Source: Spisula solida (lineage: Eukaryota > Mollusca > Bivalvia > Venerida > Mactridae). Taken from it: a DNA stretch of 64,000 nucleotides. Where the stretch lies: positions 18,503,533-18,567,532 of the forward strand of contig OX365960.1 of the NCBI GenBank assembly GCA_947247005.1. Direction: 5' to 3'. The position numbers and the translations under genes are program-made. Shown piece after piece: positions 45,518 through 58,425 of this stretch (positions are counted from its first letter, which is position 1; each line of letters begins with the position of its first letter). A model generated the notes under the pieces. It did not search any database. It was not told where the DNA came from and worked only from the letters and a program-made list of their open reading frames with translations.

Positions 45518-46217
45518 TTCTAACACGATCTGCGGATTAATCGTTTAAATATAGAGCGGACCTAACAATGTATTATTACCCCCATAAAACATACCTATCA
45601 AATTGGCTGTTTCTATTTACGCCCAGTATCACGTGACATATTTATGAATGAATGAACGTAAACGTTATAGTAAAATTTTCTACGAGTCACGATGACAAGG
45701 CGAGTTGCACGAGAATCGGCAGTGTTACAGCTATGACGCATCTATTTTTAGAAACTCCAATATACTCTAGAAACCAAGTTTTATTAAAGCTTCTGATAAT
45801 CAATTCATTTATATTTTTCATTTCATGAAATAGATACCATAAACTCGTGTTATTAAAATTGTTTCAATGTTTAAAATGTTGTATTTCCTACAGAAAATTA
45901 CGAAGGTCATTTTCATTAACGAGGGAGGTAATTGTACCAGCTAATAAGCCACTCAATTTCAGCGTGGAATTATGTTCAATGTCAAATGGGTGAAAATGGA
46001 ATGCGCGCAGTTAAATAGTGCGGGATATTATCGTATTTAGAATCGAAATAAAAACTCTGTTCTTGTATATTGTCGGTGAATAAAACACGGGCACTCGTTC
46101 GGATGCGGAAAATTAAATCACTCGTGCTACGCACTCGTGATTTAATTTTTCCGCATCCGAACTCCTGCCCGTGTTTTATTCACCGACAATAAACGCGAAC
46201 ATATTTTTATTTCTTAA
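45518..46217. mobile_element. 700-bp segment present only in unit 2
   Basis: Unit 1 reads GATTACAGACAAACAAATC without interruption at 13333. Here about 700 bp lie between the two halves. It contains a long hairpin near its right end and no coding sequence. It could be an insertion in unit 2 or a precise loss from unit 1, and there is no clear target duplication. Confidence 0.65.
46069..46190. repeat. Near-perfect hairpin with CTCGTGCTACGCACTCG centre
   Basis: Arms of about 57 bp begin ATTGTCGGTGAATAAAACAC and end GTGTTTTATTCACCGACAAT. The centre CTCGTGCTACGCACTCG is very like the centre of the hairpin at 19872-20026. Confidence 0.85.
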
Positions 46218-46814
46218 ACAAATCTACATACATTACAGTACGAGTATATTATTGTAATATTAGCTACAAATAAAAATGAAGGCGATTGTAAAAAGATGAA
46301 AAATTAAAAAAGTTATAAAATGATGGGTGTTGACCTAGTGGCGAGATTGCACAAAAACTAAACACAATCGCTGGAATAATATCGACTTATCCACTCGACT
46401 AACCAGATAATCTGAAAACGTGTTCAAGTATTATACTATTGATTGAAAGAATTGGTTTTATTATAGAAAACATAAGCTCCTCCTATTCTCTTGAATGGGA
46501 TAGTTCGCTCATTTGCATTACTTATTAAACTGTCAGTACCTCGTATCAGTAAGGAAAACAATTCATAGTACATACGTGCTAATAGCAGACACCGCTTAAA
46601 CATGTGACCGTCCATTTGACCATTAAACGAGTTTTTTTGCACTAATTACCAATGCGCTGACAAACCAATACAGAGACACGCAAACCACACAACTCCTTTC
46701 CCGTACTATCCAAGGTGGTCACCACACCTAATTTACAGCCTAATTCGTTCTTGCCATCATTCTCGATCCGGATCATTTAACCATTCTCCTGACGTTTTAG
46801 TACGGTTAAATCGC
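46218..46814. other. Non-coding stretch, unit 2
   Basis: Matches unit 1 sequence from about 13334. No gene is supported. Confidence 0.4.
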
Positions 46815-47662
46815 TCACTGCACGCCTCTTCTGCAAAACTGATTTAGCTTGTTGTATACCAACATCCTAGTTATCACCGCACAGACTTGCCGCAATATCG
46901 GGTGTTGCTTGTTGTAGTAAAATTTAGTAACAACTGGGATTCTTTTAGTGGTTTTGGGTTTCCTATTCCCTATTCTGTGAGGTCTATCTCTCACTATATC
47001 CACGTCTACGTCTGGCCTTTATTTCATGAATTAAGGTTTCACAGTTTTCACCGACGGTTTCAATCATTTCATGAACGAGTAAATTTTCTGGCATTCTTCT
47101 TGTTTCCAGATCATTTTGTTTCAAACACTTTATTCTGAGTTTTCAGAGCTTCTATGTCACTTTCAATTTCTGTGCACTGCTTGTTTAGCCATTTAAGCTC
47201 ACTTTTGGCTGAATAAATTTGCTTCGTCGTGTCTTCAAAACCTTTACTGAAAAATAGGTTGGACTTGTCCTTTTTGGACTTTACTATCCATCTGTTTAAT
47301 ATCATACTCTAGGTTATTCACTTTTACGTTGATTCAATCAAATACTTTCCCTATCTTTGACACCTCAATATTAGCGACCCATTCTTGGTGTTGCTGACTA
47401 AACTGTGGCGATGTCGGCATAATCTAGCTACTAAATGGCGACTGCTGATAATCCATATATGCTTTTAACGCTTTCAAAAACTAAAGGTTTTCTATCGTAT
47501 ATCGGTCGTAAGGTGTGAAATCAAACACAGGCTTTTCACTTACCACATTGGCTCGTTTACTCTGTCACTATCTACAGAGTTATTTTGACTCGAACGCAAA
47601 TTTCCACCTGACTTTAAAGTAACTTTTTGTTGAGATTTATCCGATTTTCTTCTTGCAGGCAT
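46815..47662 (-). pseudogene. LINE ORF1-like relic, unit 2
   Basis: Counterpart of 13933-14780, with MPARRKSDKSQQKV at the start, the coiled-coil-like part and DIVRDRPHRIGNRKPKTTKR. It has the same disabling breaks, so it died before the segmental duplication. Confidence 0.55.
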
Positions 47663-47835
47663 GTAGGAAACATATAAACTAAACTCGTATTGTCCAAGAC
47701 AGTCCGGTTCATAAAATCTGTTATTATTAGAGCACTTCAAAACATGGCTTACCACTACGAGATCACGTACGGGATAAGGGAGACAATTTCACCAATAAGC
47801 AAGAGAATCGGGACACCTCGGACAATCTCTACGAA

Positions 47836-48198
47836 TCATCTCTCTGGTGTAAATAGAACGTCGCCATTTTTCAACGTCTTTCGCCATGACGTCATCATGA
47901 CAGATTTAAACAGTGCTTCAATGGAATACACGCCCATCAAGCAAGCGCTGCGTAGCTGCGTGTTATGCTCAAGGAGTGTAGCGAAATTGTATTGTTTAAT
48001 CAATAAAACATCTTTTAATATTTCCACAGCTGATAGGTTACGGTCTATTTTCTTCGGCCCATTTTCTTCTGCGTAGGATTTAAGAAAGAAAGCCGCTGGA
48101 TTCATACACTTGATACATCCGAGGTATTTTATCCCGTACAAATGCCGTACTGACCGTTCCGATTGTAAGCAAGAGAATTGGATTAGATTTCTTGGCAC
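47836..48198 (-). CDS. Unassigned 120-codon ORF, unit 2
   Basis: Same ORF as 14968-15330 with one visible residue change. The plus strand is open for 128 codons over the same bases. Function is not recognised. Confidence 0.2.
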   Translation of the reverse strand: MPRNLIQFSCLQSERSVRHLYGIKYLGCIKCMNPAAFFLKSYAEENGPKKIDRNLSAVEILKDVLLIKQYNFATLLEHNTQLRSACLMGVYSIEALFKSVMMTSWRKTLKNGDVLFTPER

Positions 48199-48712
48199 TT
48201 ATATAGTTGATGAGGCAATTATTGAACATGTCTGCCACACTCTACTTGTAGACTGATAAATTACAGTTTAAGCTTATGAATACATTAATTTACAAAAAGC
48301 AAATATGTCAAAAATGATATTTAGACTAATTTCACATTATCAAAACTTTTATCATTAAATCTTACAAGAGTAAATTTCAATATTTGAGAACAGAGTGTAA
48401 GTATTCGTTGTAATTCCGTCCCATGTATCTCTTACAAAATGTATTACTGTCGTAATCTCTATCGACTCTCCCTGTACGACAGCAAAATATGTGCAGTTCC
48501 GAAAGTAAAGGTTTTGTGCTCAAAAAATTTGCTTATAATGGTTGTTCCATGTAGAACAGATGGCCTGAATATATCGGGGACTCCGGAACAATCTCAAGTT
48601 TTGAAAAAGGAGTTCAACACCACTATTTAAATAATATCTAATTGTTTTATTTTTAATCTACATAAATATGGATAATTTCAATACATGCATAAAGTTCTTG
48701 TTATAATATAAA
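48199..48712. other. Non-coding stretch, unit 2
   Basis: Nothing is seen beyond AT-rich sequence. Confidence 0.35.
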
Positions 48713-48806
48713 CTGTGGTCCTTTGACATATAATGAAATATAGACATACATGTAAATATACTATATTTACATGTCTATATTTCATTATGTGTCAAACGAA
48801 CACAAC
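48713..48806. repeat. Palindrome unique to unit 2
   Basis: Left arm (GTCCTTTGACATATAATGAA and onward) and right arm (TTCATTATGTGTCAAACGAA) pair over about 45 bp. Unit 1 has only the right-arm sequence, at about 15860-15895. The new left arm matches the unit 1 version (CAAAGGACCAC) better than its own partner. Confidence 0.8.
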
Positions 48807-49007
48807 TGAGATAAAAACCACGTGTAGTTCCTTTTTGTTTCATCCTTGCTGATTGCCATGACATTATTATTACATACACGCTCGTTTATATTTTTTAATG
48901 TATGATTGTATTGTTGGTGATGTTGCTGATGATGATTGTTTTGTTGGTGTTGTTGCTTCTGCTGATTATATTGATGATATAGTTTCTGACAGCTAAAACT
49001 AGGCATT

Positions 49008-49275
49008 ATAGTCGTTTTGCTGTGTAAACTAGGTCATTTAGCTAGGGCGATCAGTCTTTTGGTTGCTGATACTAATAACGTATCATACTTTTCGACAGCT
49101 TGGACTTGGGCGGATCTTTGCTTGTTTAGTATGGCCTTGTTCCTTGTATGTGTTTTATGTTTCCTGTGCTCGGTTTGTTCAGTTTGGCACTGTGCTTTGT
49201 GTGTTTTTAATGTTTTCTGTTCTCGGCTGGTTAAGTTGAATGCTGCCTTCCCTGTCTGACTTAATATTAATCTTT
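49008..49275 (+). repeat. Interspersed repeat family R, unit 2 copy b
   Basis: Counterpart of 16115-16380. Confidence 0.7.
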
Positions 49276-49439
49276 TCGATATATTTTTGTCTTGTATATT
49301 GTACTTTGTATGTAGAAATTAATAGATCCATCTATAAGCGCTCTTGCGGGTTATTAAAATAAATACGGTATTTTCTCGCGGTTTTAACGTTATTGAATGT
49401 TTAGCAATTGATTCTGTAGAAAAGTTAATAGTACATTAA

Positions 49440-49466
49440 ATACAGAGAGTTCCGCATTCTCTGTAT
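49440..49466 (+). promoter_or_regulatory. Hairpin overlapping the start codon, unit 2
   Basis: Same 9-bp stem ATACAGAGA/TCTCTGTAT as at 16545-16571, unchanged. Confidence 0.4.
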
Positions 49467-49555
49467 GAAGTCAATGGATGTACTTCTAAAAGCTGAGATG
49501 GAAATTAAACTGGCAGTTTTCGTTTTATTGCTACTTGGTAACAATTTCGGAAAAA
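49465..49555 (+). CDS. Signal-peptide exon of the PAN-mucin gene, unit 2 (starts gene 2)
   Basis: 91 bp with the same two in-frame ATGs (49465 and 49498). MEIKLAVFVLLLLGNNFGK differs from unit 1 by Pro to Ala in the hydrophobic core. The donor is GTGAGT, still consensus. In phase 1 it would join PAN exon 58746-58994 and mucin exon 60351-61145, giving about 408 codons with the candidate membrane exon. Confidence 0.55.
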
Positions 49556-49672
49556 GTGAGTACCTATTAAAATCATATACGTTGTGATTGTGATCGAGGA
49601 TTTAGAATTTTAAGTAATCGTAAAAAGGAAAATTTGTGGCGTTGTAAAAGACCGGTTATTTCTGTTTTTCAG

Positions 49673-49707
49673 GGAAGAAAATAGAAGACGAACTCGATTG
49701 TTCATGA
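49673..49707 (+). CDS. Alternative short terminal exon, unit 2
   Basis: Counterpart of 16778-16812. It reads RKKIEDELDCS and stop after a 117-bp intron with acceptor TGTTTTTCAG. AATAAA motifs follow. Confidence 0.35.
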
Positions 49708-49764
49708 ACAAATTCATACTCAAATAAATACATTTTTATTAATCTTCGAAAAACAATAAAAGAA

Positions 49765-50160
49765 TAAATGAGCCAGTCTCTACGAAAACCGGCTATTTCG
49801 ACAAAAAATGGATTTTTAGAACTTTTATTATTTAAAAGAGTTATCTTAATAAAGCAAAATGCAAAAGAAATTGTGTTAGTATCTTGATTTTTTGGAAGTT
49901 CCAGCCCTATTCAGATAATTTTTTACTAAAACTGTTCAAAATGGTATCATGTTTTAGAATGATGTTTAAAGTTTTAAAGTATATATCCAAATTGTAAATG
50001 TTCTCATTTAGAGAAAGGCTACTACTGTTTTAGACAACTAACTCCCACTTTTTTTTCAATCAGAGTATTTTTTTGAAATTTATCACCATATCAACGACGT
50101 AAGTGATTGCGACATCATTCATAAGAAATTTTAAAGCTAAAATATAGTAATATATGCCTG
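49765..50160 (+). repeat. Right arm of a dispersed inverted repeat, unit 2
   Basis: Counterpart of 16865-17270. Confidence 0.72.
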
Positions 50161-52765
50161 AAGTATTAAATAACTGAAAGCTACACCACAAAGTCTTATC
50201 GTTCTGTCTTTTAGGCATTGTGCTTTGTTATTTTACATAAAAATGGATAGTTTACCTAACATATAACTTAACTTAACGTATCTTATGATTTTAAAAACAT
50301 GCGTCTCTTTAGAAAACATTTGTGGGCATACTTTAGCCCACAAAGTTCGCATATGTAGCTCAGTTTTCTGAAATGAAGAATTTTACCGATTAAAAAAAGT
50401 TACATACACATAAGCATTGTACTTACGTCAGCCAGCAATTGTACTCTTCACAAACCAAACGATGTCCCACGCTCTATCAAATCTTATAAAGCCAATATTA
50501 TATTCTTAGATATCAGAACCAATTTTCAATGAGCATTAATAGTTAATAAAAACTACACCGATATCCCTTACATGCGTCTTATAATACATAAACAGTCCAT
50601 CAAGTTAGCATCAGTTTACCTACACTCCCCAAAAGTTCTAAACCGTTAGTTTATATTTCATTCCCGTTTTGTGAAAAATTCATGTATTCACCTGAAATTT
50701 CGCATACCGATACATGATTAAGAGATGCAGATGAGTATTGGTTTATTTTGACAGTTTTGCAGTTACTTTCAGTGCATTCGGTGTATTGCGTAATAATGCA
50801 TTTTTGCACGTGCAACGCATGTGGACCAGAATTCACGCGCCAATCAACAAAATCGGCATTACTGATGACTGTTCAATTTGAAAAACACATAAAATGCCGT
50901 AGATGACTCGAGAGGAGCACTCATGAGATTACGAAAAACCACTGTGAACACAATTCCTTGTTGACATTTTTTATTTTATTAATATTTTTTTTAATAATGC
51001 ATTTATTAACACGAAATTTCACATAATGACATATGACTATCCAATGAAGCCAAATATTTGTTTATTGTGGCCTACCAACGGTCTAATTCAGACTTGTTAC
51101 GTAATCTAGAATAATTTACACGTGTAATGCATGCGCGTCGAAAAGCACGTGTTTATGTTCGGTTTTGATGTTAGTGAAGATTATCCTACGCGAAAAATAC
51201 TTAACATTTTGAATTTGGCACGAACAGAACGCGGTTGACCTGACGGGATGTCATCAGTTTAGATAAAGTTGCGGCCCTTAGTTTTGCTTTTTATTACAAA
51301 AATGATTTTCTATTTCGTTTGTAATTGTTATTTTAATGAATATTTCCGTTTTTTTCATTCACAGGAACCTTCAATTTTTTAAATCAACACTCAAGCAATA
51401 TTGAAATTTTGTTGTAAGATTCTTACACTTCATCCAAGTAAGTTTTGCGTCCATCTCGGCATGTTACGTGGCTTTCTGGGAGGGCAGACATCGGTTGTGC
51501 TAAATGTTAATGAACACGTGTTTGTTGCGTTGCAATATACACGTGTTCATGAACAATTTGGGTGAAATATGTTGTGACTTTGTAAAATCGACTTCATTAC
51601 GCAACGCGCCTGTAACGAAGCACATTGCCGTTTATCTTCCAAATTGAATCAATAATTAAATGCAAGTATTATTCAAGCATTGGTATGCAAAATTTCATGA
51701 GAGTACGTGGAGTATTAACAAAATTATAACACAAAATTATGGTGGCAGGTTAGAACTTTTGGGTAGTGTATGTAACGAGTAGTTCGTCATTTTTGACTGT
51801 TTTATATCTAGATGTTAATTTTTAGACTCATGTATGAAACAGTTCATTGCCGGGGGTGAAACAGTTTTTACTGTTCCGTCCCTGGATGAACTTTTGCCTG
51901 CACACTACGATGCGCAATATAGATTCCTGCAAAATTACCCAGCAAGATCTACAGCGTAGTTTTAGTAAAATTTGTCAATTTCACATGCTTTTTTAAAATA
52001 TTCAAGTGTGTCAATTTCAACAATTAAATCATTAGCGTAGGCAAAGTTTCCCGGATAACGGCGACCGTGATGCCGAACTTTACATGAAACTGGATGACGT
52101 ATTTGTCAAAACTGAATGACGCCATTTGTCCACAAACGCTTAAAATATGCAGATCGAGTAAACGACTGCGGTTATATAACTGATTACACGATGCCAATAC
52201 TTGTTAAACAAGGAAAACCGTCTTTAATTCTCACAATTAACGAATATATACAATTCAATAACCATCTGATGCAGAATTTAAACATTGAAATGTGAAAGTA
52301 AGTACACTGTCGTACTCGTATATTTTCGTACCCAAAACAAAATGTAAATAACAATGTTTATTTAATGCTAACTGATGAGATATGGAGTTCTATCAGTGAA
52401 ATAAAACCTATATCAATCACTGGTTATCACCTACAATGTGACTGATATAAGCTCCGCCCCCTCACAGGGACTACTTTAATTTACCAAAATCTCAACACTA
52501 AAATGTCTGTAACTTTTTTTATTACTGAACGGAAACATGTCATGAGGGGGTTTTTATTCTTAGTTGGACCATTTCCTACAAGTTGGTGTATGATTTAATG
52601 CAAAATTCTCAAAAAAGTCGTTTTCACCTATTCACCATAATCCAAGATGGCGGATTTTGAAGTGAAAAATATGAATGGAATAACATATTCATACGTAGCC
52701 TAACCACAGTGGTAATTTGGCATAAATAGTACCAGTTTTGACATCATAAAAGCATTAAATAAATG
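50161..52765. other. Long intron-like stretch, unit 2
   Basis: Near-identical to 17271-19871. No exon is supported. Confidence 0.4.
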
Positions 52766-52920
52766 GAATATTTGTTTGTTTTGTTTGAATATGGTTAATA
52801 TCTCATCTTGTAGTGATAAAATTTTAATATTTTCACTCGCGCTACGCGCTCTTGAAAATATTGAATTTTATCACTACACGATGAGATATAAACCATATTC
52901 AATCAAAACAAACAAATATC
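52766..52920. repeat. Hairpin element with CTCGCGCTACGCGCTC centre, unit 2
   Basis: Counterpart of 19872-20026 with the same centre. Confidence 0.8.
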
Positions 52921-53116
52921 CTCTATTAGTCTCTATTTGGCTTAAATACATGCCGATTTCATTTGTTTGATAATAAATCATAGGGATAATGACATGATAA
53001 TGACAGTTAAGAATTTATAACAACATTGTCCGCTACGACAAATTTCCAAAAAATATCCTTTTTGCTTGTTTTAATAGTATAACTTTACTGTAGTTATATA
53101 GGGTGCTAGGTAATAA

Positions 53117-53276
53117 AACAGTTATTTCATGTCTTTAGGTAAAGAGTCAAAACAATTGTCCCTTGGTATCAGGGAAGACTTTTGAACTGCTGCACGAGGC
53201 CGATAGGCAAAACTCTTCCCTGATCTCTAGGGACAATAGTTTTGATTGTTAACCAAACATATATGAAATAACTGTA
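53117..53276. repeat. Second hairpin element, unit 2
   Basis: Counterpart of 20222-20382. Confidence 0.78.
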
Positions 53277-54324
53277 TAATGTTTCCATAGCAAAACAAAC
53301 TTCTGTCCAACTGAAAGCGTGAACGCATGTTCTCGGGTTGTCTTCTTTAGTTGCCTGTCATGACCGAGATTAATATTCGCCATAACATTAGGGCGGTACA
53401 ACATTTCATGATAATGTAAGGTTGATAATGTATAGGAAATACACAAAAACGTATTTTCCTAAACATTATTTAGCAACTCTCGGTTGTTTTTTACTGCCCT
53501 CGTTTTATGTTTATATCGATTAAGAAATTGGTAAAAACTCTGATAAACGACTTTCTCATATTGCACAATTCCATCATTTACATATTAATTAAGTAAAGCA
53601 TTCTGACTAACAGTGTCAAGGGCATCGACGTTTTCGAGGAACACAGAAAATACATTATGAATAACGTGTGTGTATTCGTTCACTGCTTCCTGGAGATTGA
53701 CATATATTGTTCTTAAATGGAGGCATCTTTTATAAGCATGTTGTATATCCATAGAAGGGACATTGTAATCTCCATAAGTTGAACAAAACCTTTATTGCCA
53801 AGCTGCAACACGCACACCGACTCTATTCAAAATTTATTGATTCTGAAGTTATCCGTTTGCAAAGTACAATAACTATATGTCAGGGCGAATCGTTTTATGA
53901 TGCATTAGAACTGTATTTTCTTAAATAGCTAACCAAAGGTACTGTTGTTCAATTACGCTAATAATTGAATTGTTAATTTCGTTTTAGTTTGATGTCGGAC
54001 AAAAGCTTTGCATAACTAATGCCGATGTATTGGTTACCGGATGATCAGATAACAAATCTATATTGATTTCATTTGAAGTGACAGGAAGTGTGATTTCTCC
54101 TTTACTTTTTCATAAAAATTTGCATTGCATACCGGTCAAACAGTAACTTGAAGGTTAATTTATGCATGAATTACGATAACAAAAGAGCCCTTTTAGTATG
54201 TATCTTCAACGGAAGATTCAAACCCCATACTGCACTATGGGGAATCATGAATGATAGGAGACAAAGATACATGTAGGCCATTTGAAAAATCGTCTACTTC
54301 GAAAACAAGCCCTGTTTAAATTCC
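53277..54324. other. Intron-like stretch, unit 2
   Basis: A 30-bp insertion relative to unit 1 lies at about 53528-53557. A one-base deletion near 53764 breaks the short ORFs seen in unit 1. No gene is supported. Confidence 0.4.
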
Positions 54325-54570
54325 AAGCGCGACAGTGACCGAGTGGTTAGGGCGTCCGCCTTGAAGGCAGGAGACCGAAAGTCTGAATCTCGGCGGAAGC
54401 TGGGTTAGAATTGATGCGGTCGACTGGTGAGCTGCCAGCTAGTTAAGTAATATTTGCCTTAGGTCCATCTCTACCAGGCGCCCTGCAATAAGAGAAGGAA
54501 TTTGCGGAGAACTGAGCGCGCTAAGGATAGATGTCTCAAATTGATAGTCGTTTCAATAGGAGTGACGCTA
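54325..54570 (+). mobile_element. tRNA-derived SINE candidate, unit 2
   Basis: Counterpart of 21405-21650, with the A box TGACCGAGTGGTTAGGGCG unchanged. Confidence 0.6.
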
Positions 54571-55444
54571 TAACAAACAAAGCCCCTTTTATAGTTTTTA
54601 TACATTTATCGTCTTTGGCAAGTGCAAGAATGTGAAATACGACCAAAAGCTCAAGACACGTCATGTTGAAATATTCTACTTATTTGAACTAACTACATGT
54701 AGTTTCGATTGTTTCATTACCTTCATTAGGGGTAAAATTAACAAAGGTCTTGTCGAAGTAAGAATTTGCGGTATTTTTGTACCCGGAGATATATTCTACT
54801 AATAGAAAAGATTTTTGAAAGTGTTTCTTTCTTATTATATTAAAATACATATGTAAAAATAGGGAATTGTATAATAATCTTACTTATTTATAATATATTC
54901 GGTATTTGGAATATATAAATGCTTCAGAGTTAAGCTTCGGTGAACGTGTGGTCTTGTCTTTCATCCAGACAAATCGTAGTGTTACTGTCTTCTCGGCAGT
55001 CGTTAGATAGTGTTTTCGGTATTCGTTATTTCTTCCAACACATAGTCTGTGTCGAGCCCTGGTTTTAATATTTTTTTAACCATTTCATTTGGCATTCTAT
55101 GATGCGGAATTGTGGCGTAATTTTCGGATATTTCCAGATTTCTGCTGAAGGGTTCCACTTTATTGTTGGTTTGGCATCTTGTTAATTTGTTGGTAGTACT
55201 TTGTGGCTAGTTGTAAATTGTTCCAGTTAAGTTATATGTATAATTATGTTATGTCTTCTCAGATCATGCAATGTAGCAGTTTTGGCTTATATTTCTTTTC
55301 TGATGGGTCTTGTGGTGACGGTAGAATTCGTGATGGATCATTTGATGAATCTTTACCGTAGTTTTGACGTTATTTTTATATAGGAGTCTCATGGTTCCGG
55401 TGTATGTTTTGTCTTTGCTTTCTTCCTTGTGTTAGTTTCCATTT
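54571..55444. other. Intron-like stretch, unit 2
   Basis: Matches 21651-22523. No gene is supported. Confidence 0.35.
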
Positions 55445-55770
55445 ATTGTATTAGATTAAGTCCGAACGGCGATTTTGTTTTGAAACGTTCGATGATTGTT
55501 TCTTCTGTCCTCTGTCGAACCTTTTTTCGGTGTTCGTTTGTCTATATTGTGTTCATGTGTGGAATGATGCCTTGATACTGGTTTTATGTTGTCCAAATAG
55601 ACGGTCTCTGATTATGTAAACAGAGTGTCAGACATATTGGATGCCGCATTTTTGGCATGTGATAAGATACATGTGGTGCAAACAAGTGTTCCTCTTATTT
55701 TGAATGCGTTTCTCATTGTGTGAATGTGAATGGTGTCGTTTGGTTTGATAAGTTTGCAGGCTACGCAGTT
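55445..55770 (-). pseudogene. Penelope-like GIY-YIG endonuclease relic, unit 2
   Basis: Counterpart of 22524-22849, including the MYLITCQKCGIQYV segment and the same breaks. Confidence 0.6.
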
Positions 55771-56095
55771 TTTGTCAAATGGTTATGATCCAGGATTGTC
55801 CAAAAAGGAAACACACAAAAAAAACGAGAACGTGAATGGTATCACGCGGCAGCTGCATAAATGCTTTTTGTTAATTGTCAACCAAAGAAAAAAAGTAAAC
55901 GCATAGTGGATGGTTTGGCGCAAAAATAATATGAAATTGAAGATCTATAAAGCTGAAAAGTCCAAACTCCAATACCCTGCAGTTAAATACATGAATTTCA
56001 AACGACCCGGCAAATGGTTTAAATATTTTACAAACATTTGTTGTTTTCTTATATATAATATATTGTCGTGTTACAACAAGTACATCCTTTTTCAG

Positions 56096-56268
56096 TTCCG
56101 TCAGAGCAAAATGAAAACAGCACGATTCTCTCTCTGACGACTGTGAATCGGTGTATTGGGATTACTTCCGTGTTTATACTGTTTAATTATCTAGTTACGA
56201 TAATTGCGTGTTCGCCGAAACGAGTGATATACAATGTCGTTCATCAAACGAGTTCGATTGTCATATGA
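56096..56268 (+). CDS. Alternative transmembrane terminal exon, unit 2
   Basis: Identical peptide to 23175-23347 (IGITSVFILFNYLVTIIAC membrane segment), same acceptor CATCCTTTTTCAG and same stop. Confidence 0.45.
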
Positions 56269-56905
56269 AATCAACAATTGCTAACTGATACGCTTGTGAT
56301 GAAAAATGCCAACATGTTTATTGTGAACTTTCTATTGTCTCTCAATAGGAAAGAATGATATAGAATAAATGAATAACGCTGACTCTTCTATAAATTTTTC
56401 GAGCATATGATGAAGAGCATGAGCTCGAAAATTTGATAGAAGAGTAAGAGAGTTATTAATTTGTTTATTGTGGATTATATATGGATGATACGGTAGACAG
56501 GTGTGTAACGCTCCAGACTATGGATATACAGGTCCATGGTTTAAATCTTCCCTGAAACGCTTTTTAGTGTTTCCAACCCGACAAGAGATAAACTGGTAGT
56601 AATCCAAAGGTAGTCTGGTGAGTACTGATGCTACACACTGAACACGTTTGATAATTAAGGAGAGATTCAGGGTACCGCACCACGATTCCTCGTAATGCCC
56701 AAACTTTCTGTTTCTTCATTCGAAGCTGGAAATCTCTTGCTAATTAGGCAGTGACGAAACCAAATGGACACGCACAACAACTGTCTCAGTCGGACGCAAA
56801 AATAGATCATATAGTAATAGCCTTGAGACTGCCATTCGAACCTTTTGTTTGGCAAAGTCATTGAATAAGAATGATATCTACTAGATTACCAGAGGAATAT
56901 TATGA
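56269..56905. other. Non-coding stretch, unit 2
   Basis: Matches 23348-23984. No gene is supported. Confidence 0.4.
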
Positions 56906-57064
56906 GAAAATGTCGTAGCAGTATTGATCATATAATTGAAACAAGGAAAAGGTATTTAGAAATCGCGAACGTCTTGACTGTGCTTTTATTGATTTTAGGA
57001 AAGCTTTTGATTTTATTGATAAAATAAAGACGGATTTTATGTTCAGCAAATTGTCGTACTATAA
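56906..57064 (+). pseudogene. LINE reverse-transcriptase fragment, unit 2
   Basis: Counterpart of 23985-24143 with the RERLDCAFIDFRKAFDFIDK core and the same frameshift. Confidence 0.6.
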
Positions 57065-57103
57065 GCCGCCCTAAGGTTGACTGTGAAACAGTTTTACTGT
57101 TGT

Positions 57104-57405
57104 AACTAGATCATTCAGCGAAGGCATTCCGCCTTTTGTTTGCTGAAACATTTCCATTCAGCTTTTTAATAGTTAGGACTAGGGCTGATTAATTTTCTTT
57201 GTTGGCAGTGTGCTGGACACTTCTTCGTTTTAGAATTTCTGACAGTAGGCTAAATCTAGGCATTATAGTCGTTTTCCCGTTCTGTGTGTTTTATGTTTCC
57301 TGTGCTCGGTTGGTTCAGTGCATTGAGCATTGTGCTTTGTGTGTGTTTAATATGTTCTGTGCTTGGCTGGTTAAGTTGAGTGCTGCCTTCCCTGTCTTTT
57401 TACTC
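57104..57405 (+). repeat. Interspersed repeat family R, unit 2 copy c
   Basis: Counterpart of 24180-24480. The following poly-G run is a few bases longer than in unit 1. Confidence 0.7.
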
Positions 57406-57547
57406 GGGTAAGGGGGGGGGGGGGGGCTTACAAACTTTACGGTGCAACGATTTTCACACTTATCTCGCAGTACAGTCATATGGAACATGACTGTGTCAAT
57501 AAAACGTTTCCAGCAATGTAATGCCCCTCACCAAACGGCTGCAGTAA

Positions 57548-57971
57548 CAGTGTAGCAATATCACGTGGCTTTTGGCTACAGTTACAAATAGAACTTATTT
57601 GTAAACATTGGAACACAAATATAGCCATAAGTATTTTATTTCTTCATCGATTTCTATGAAATATACGCCACGCTAAGGGGACAATTATTTGCTTTCCGTG
57701 AAATATAAGATATTTTTCAGCAGTTTTGCCGATTTTTCCATTACCTTGTGAAACCTACACGTTTCACGGTTTCACAAGGTAACGGACAAAACGGCACAGC
57801 CGCTGAAAAAGATTTTATATTTTATGGAAAGCAGAAAATTGTCCCCTTAGCGTGGCGTACATTTCATAGACATCGATGTAGAAATAAAATACTTATGGCT
57901 TTTTTATTTTCCAATGTTTACAAATTTCTTCTTGTAACTGTAGTCAAAAGTCACGTGGTATTGCTACACTG
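57548..57971. mobile_element. 424-bp foldback element, unit 2
   Basis: Same length, ends and AGTAA target duplication as 24625-25048, so the insertion predates the segmental duplication. Confidence 0.8.
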
Positions 57972-58164
57972 AGTAACGGGCAAACGTAAAACATGAAACA
58001 TAAGTATAACAAAATCCATTGAGTAACACATGTACTCAATGACCTATCAAAAGGCAGTCGATGGTAGAAAAACATCAATGCCTACTATCTTGAAAATCTT
58101 TCTATGATGTATATTCATAGACTCTTAGTCTTGAATAGTGTGTTCATGCCGACAAGTTTTCTGA

Positions 58165-58425
58165 CAGCTAAAACTAGGCATTATAGTTCTTTTGCTGTGG
58201 AAACTGGGTTATTCAGCTAGTTATAATTTATTTTACTTTTCGACAGCTTGGACTTGTGCGGATCTGCGCTTGTTTAGTTGGGCATTGTGTATTTATGTGT
58301 TTTATGTTTCCTGTGTCGGTTGGTTCAGTTGGGTACTGTGTTTTGTGTGTTTTTATGTTTTCTGTGCTCGGCTGGTTAAGTTGAGTGCTGCCTTCCCTGT
58401 CTGACTTAATATAATCTTTTTTCAT
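58165..58425 (+). repeat. Interspersed repeat family R, unit 2 copy d
   Basis: Counterpart of 25195-25445. A block of about 55 bp just upstream (58077-58132) differs from unit 1. Confidence 0.7.
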
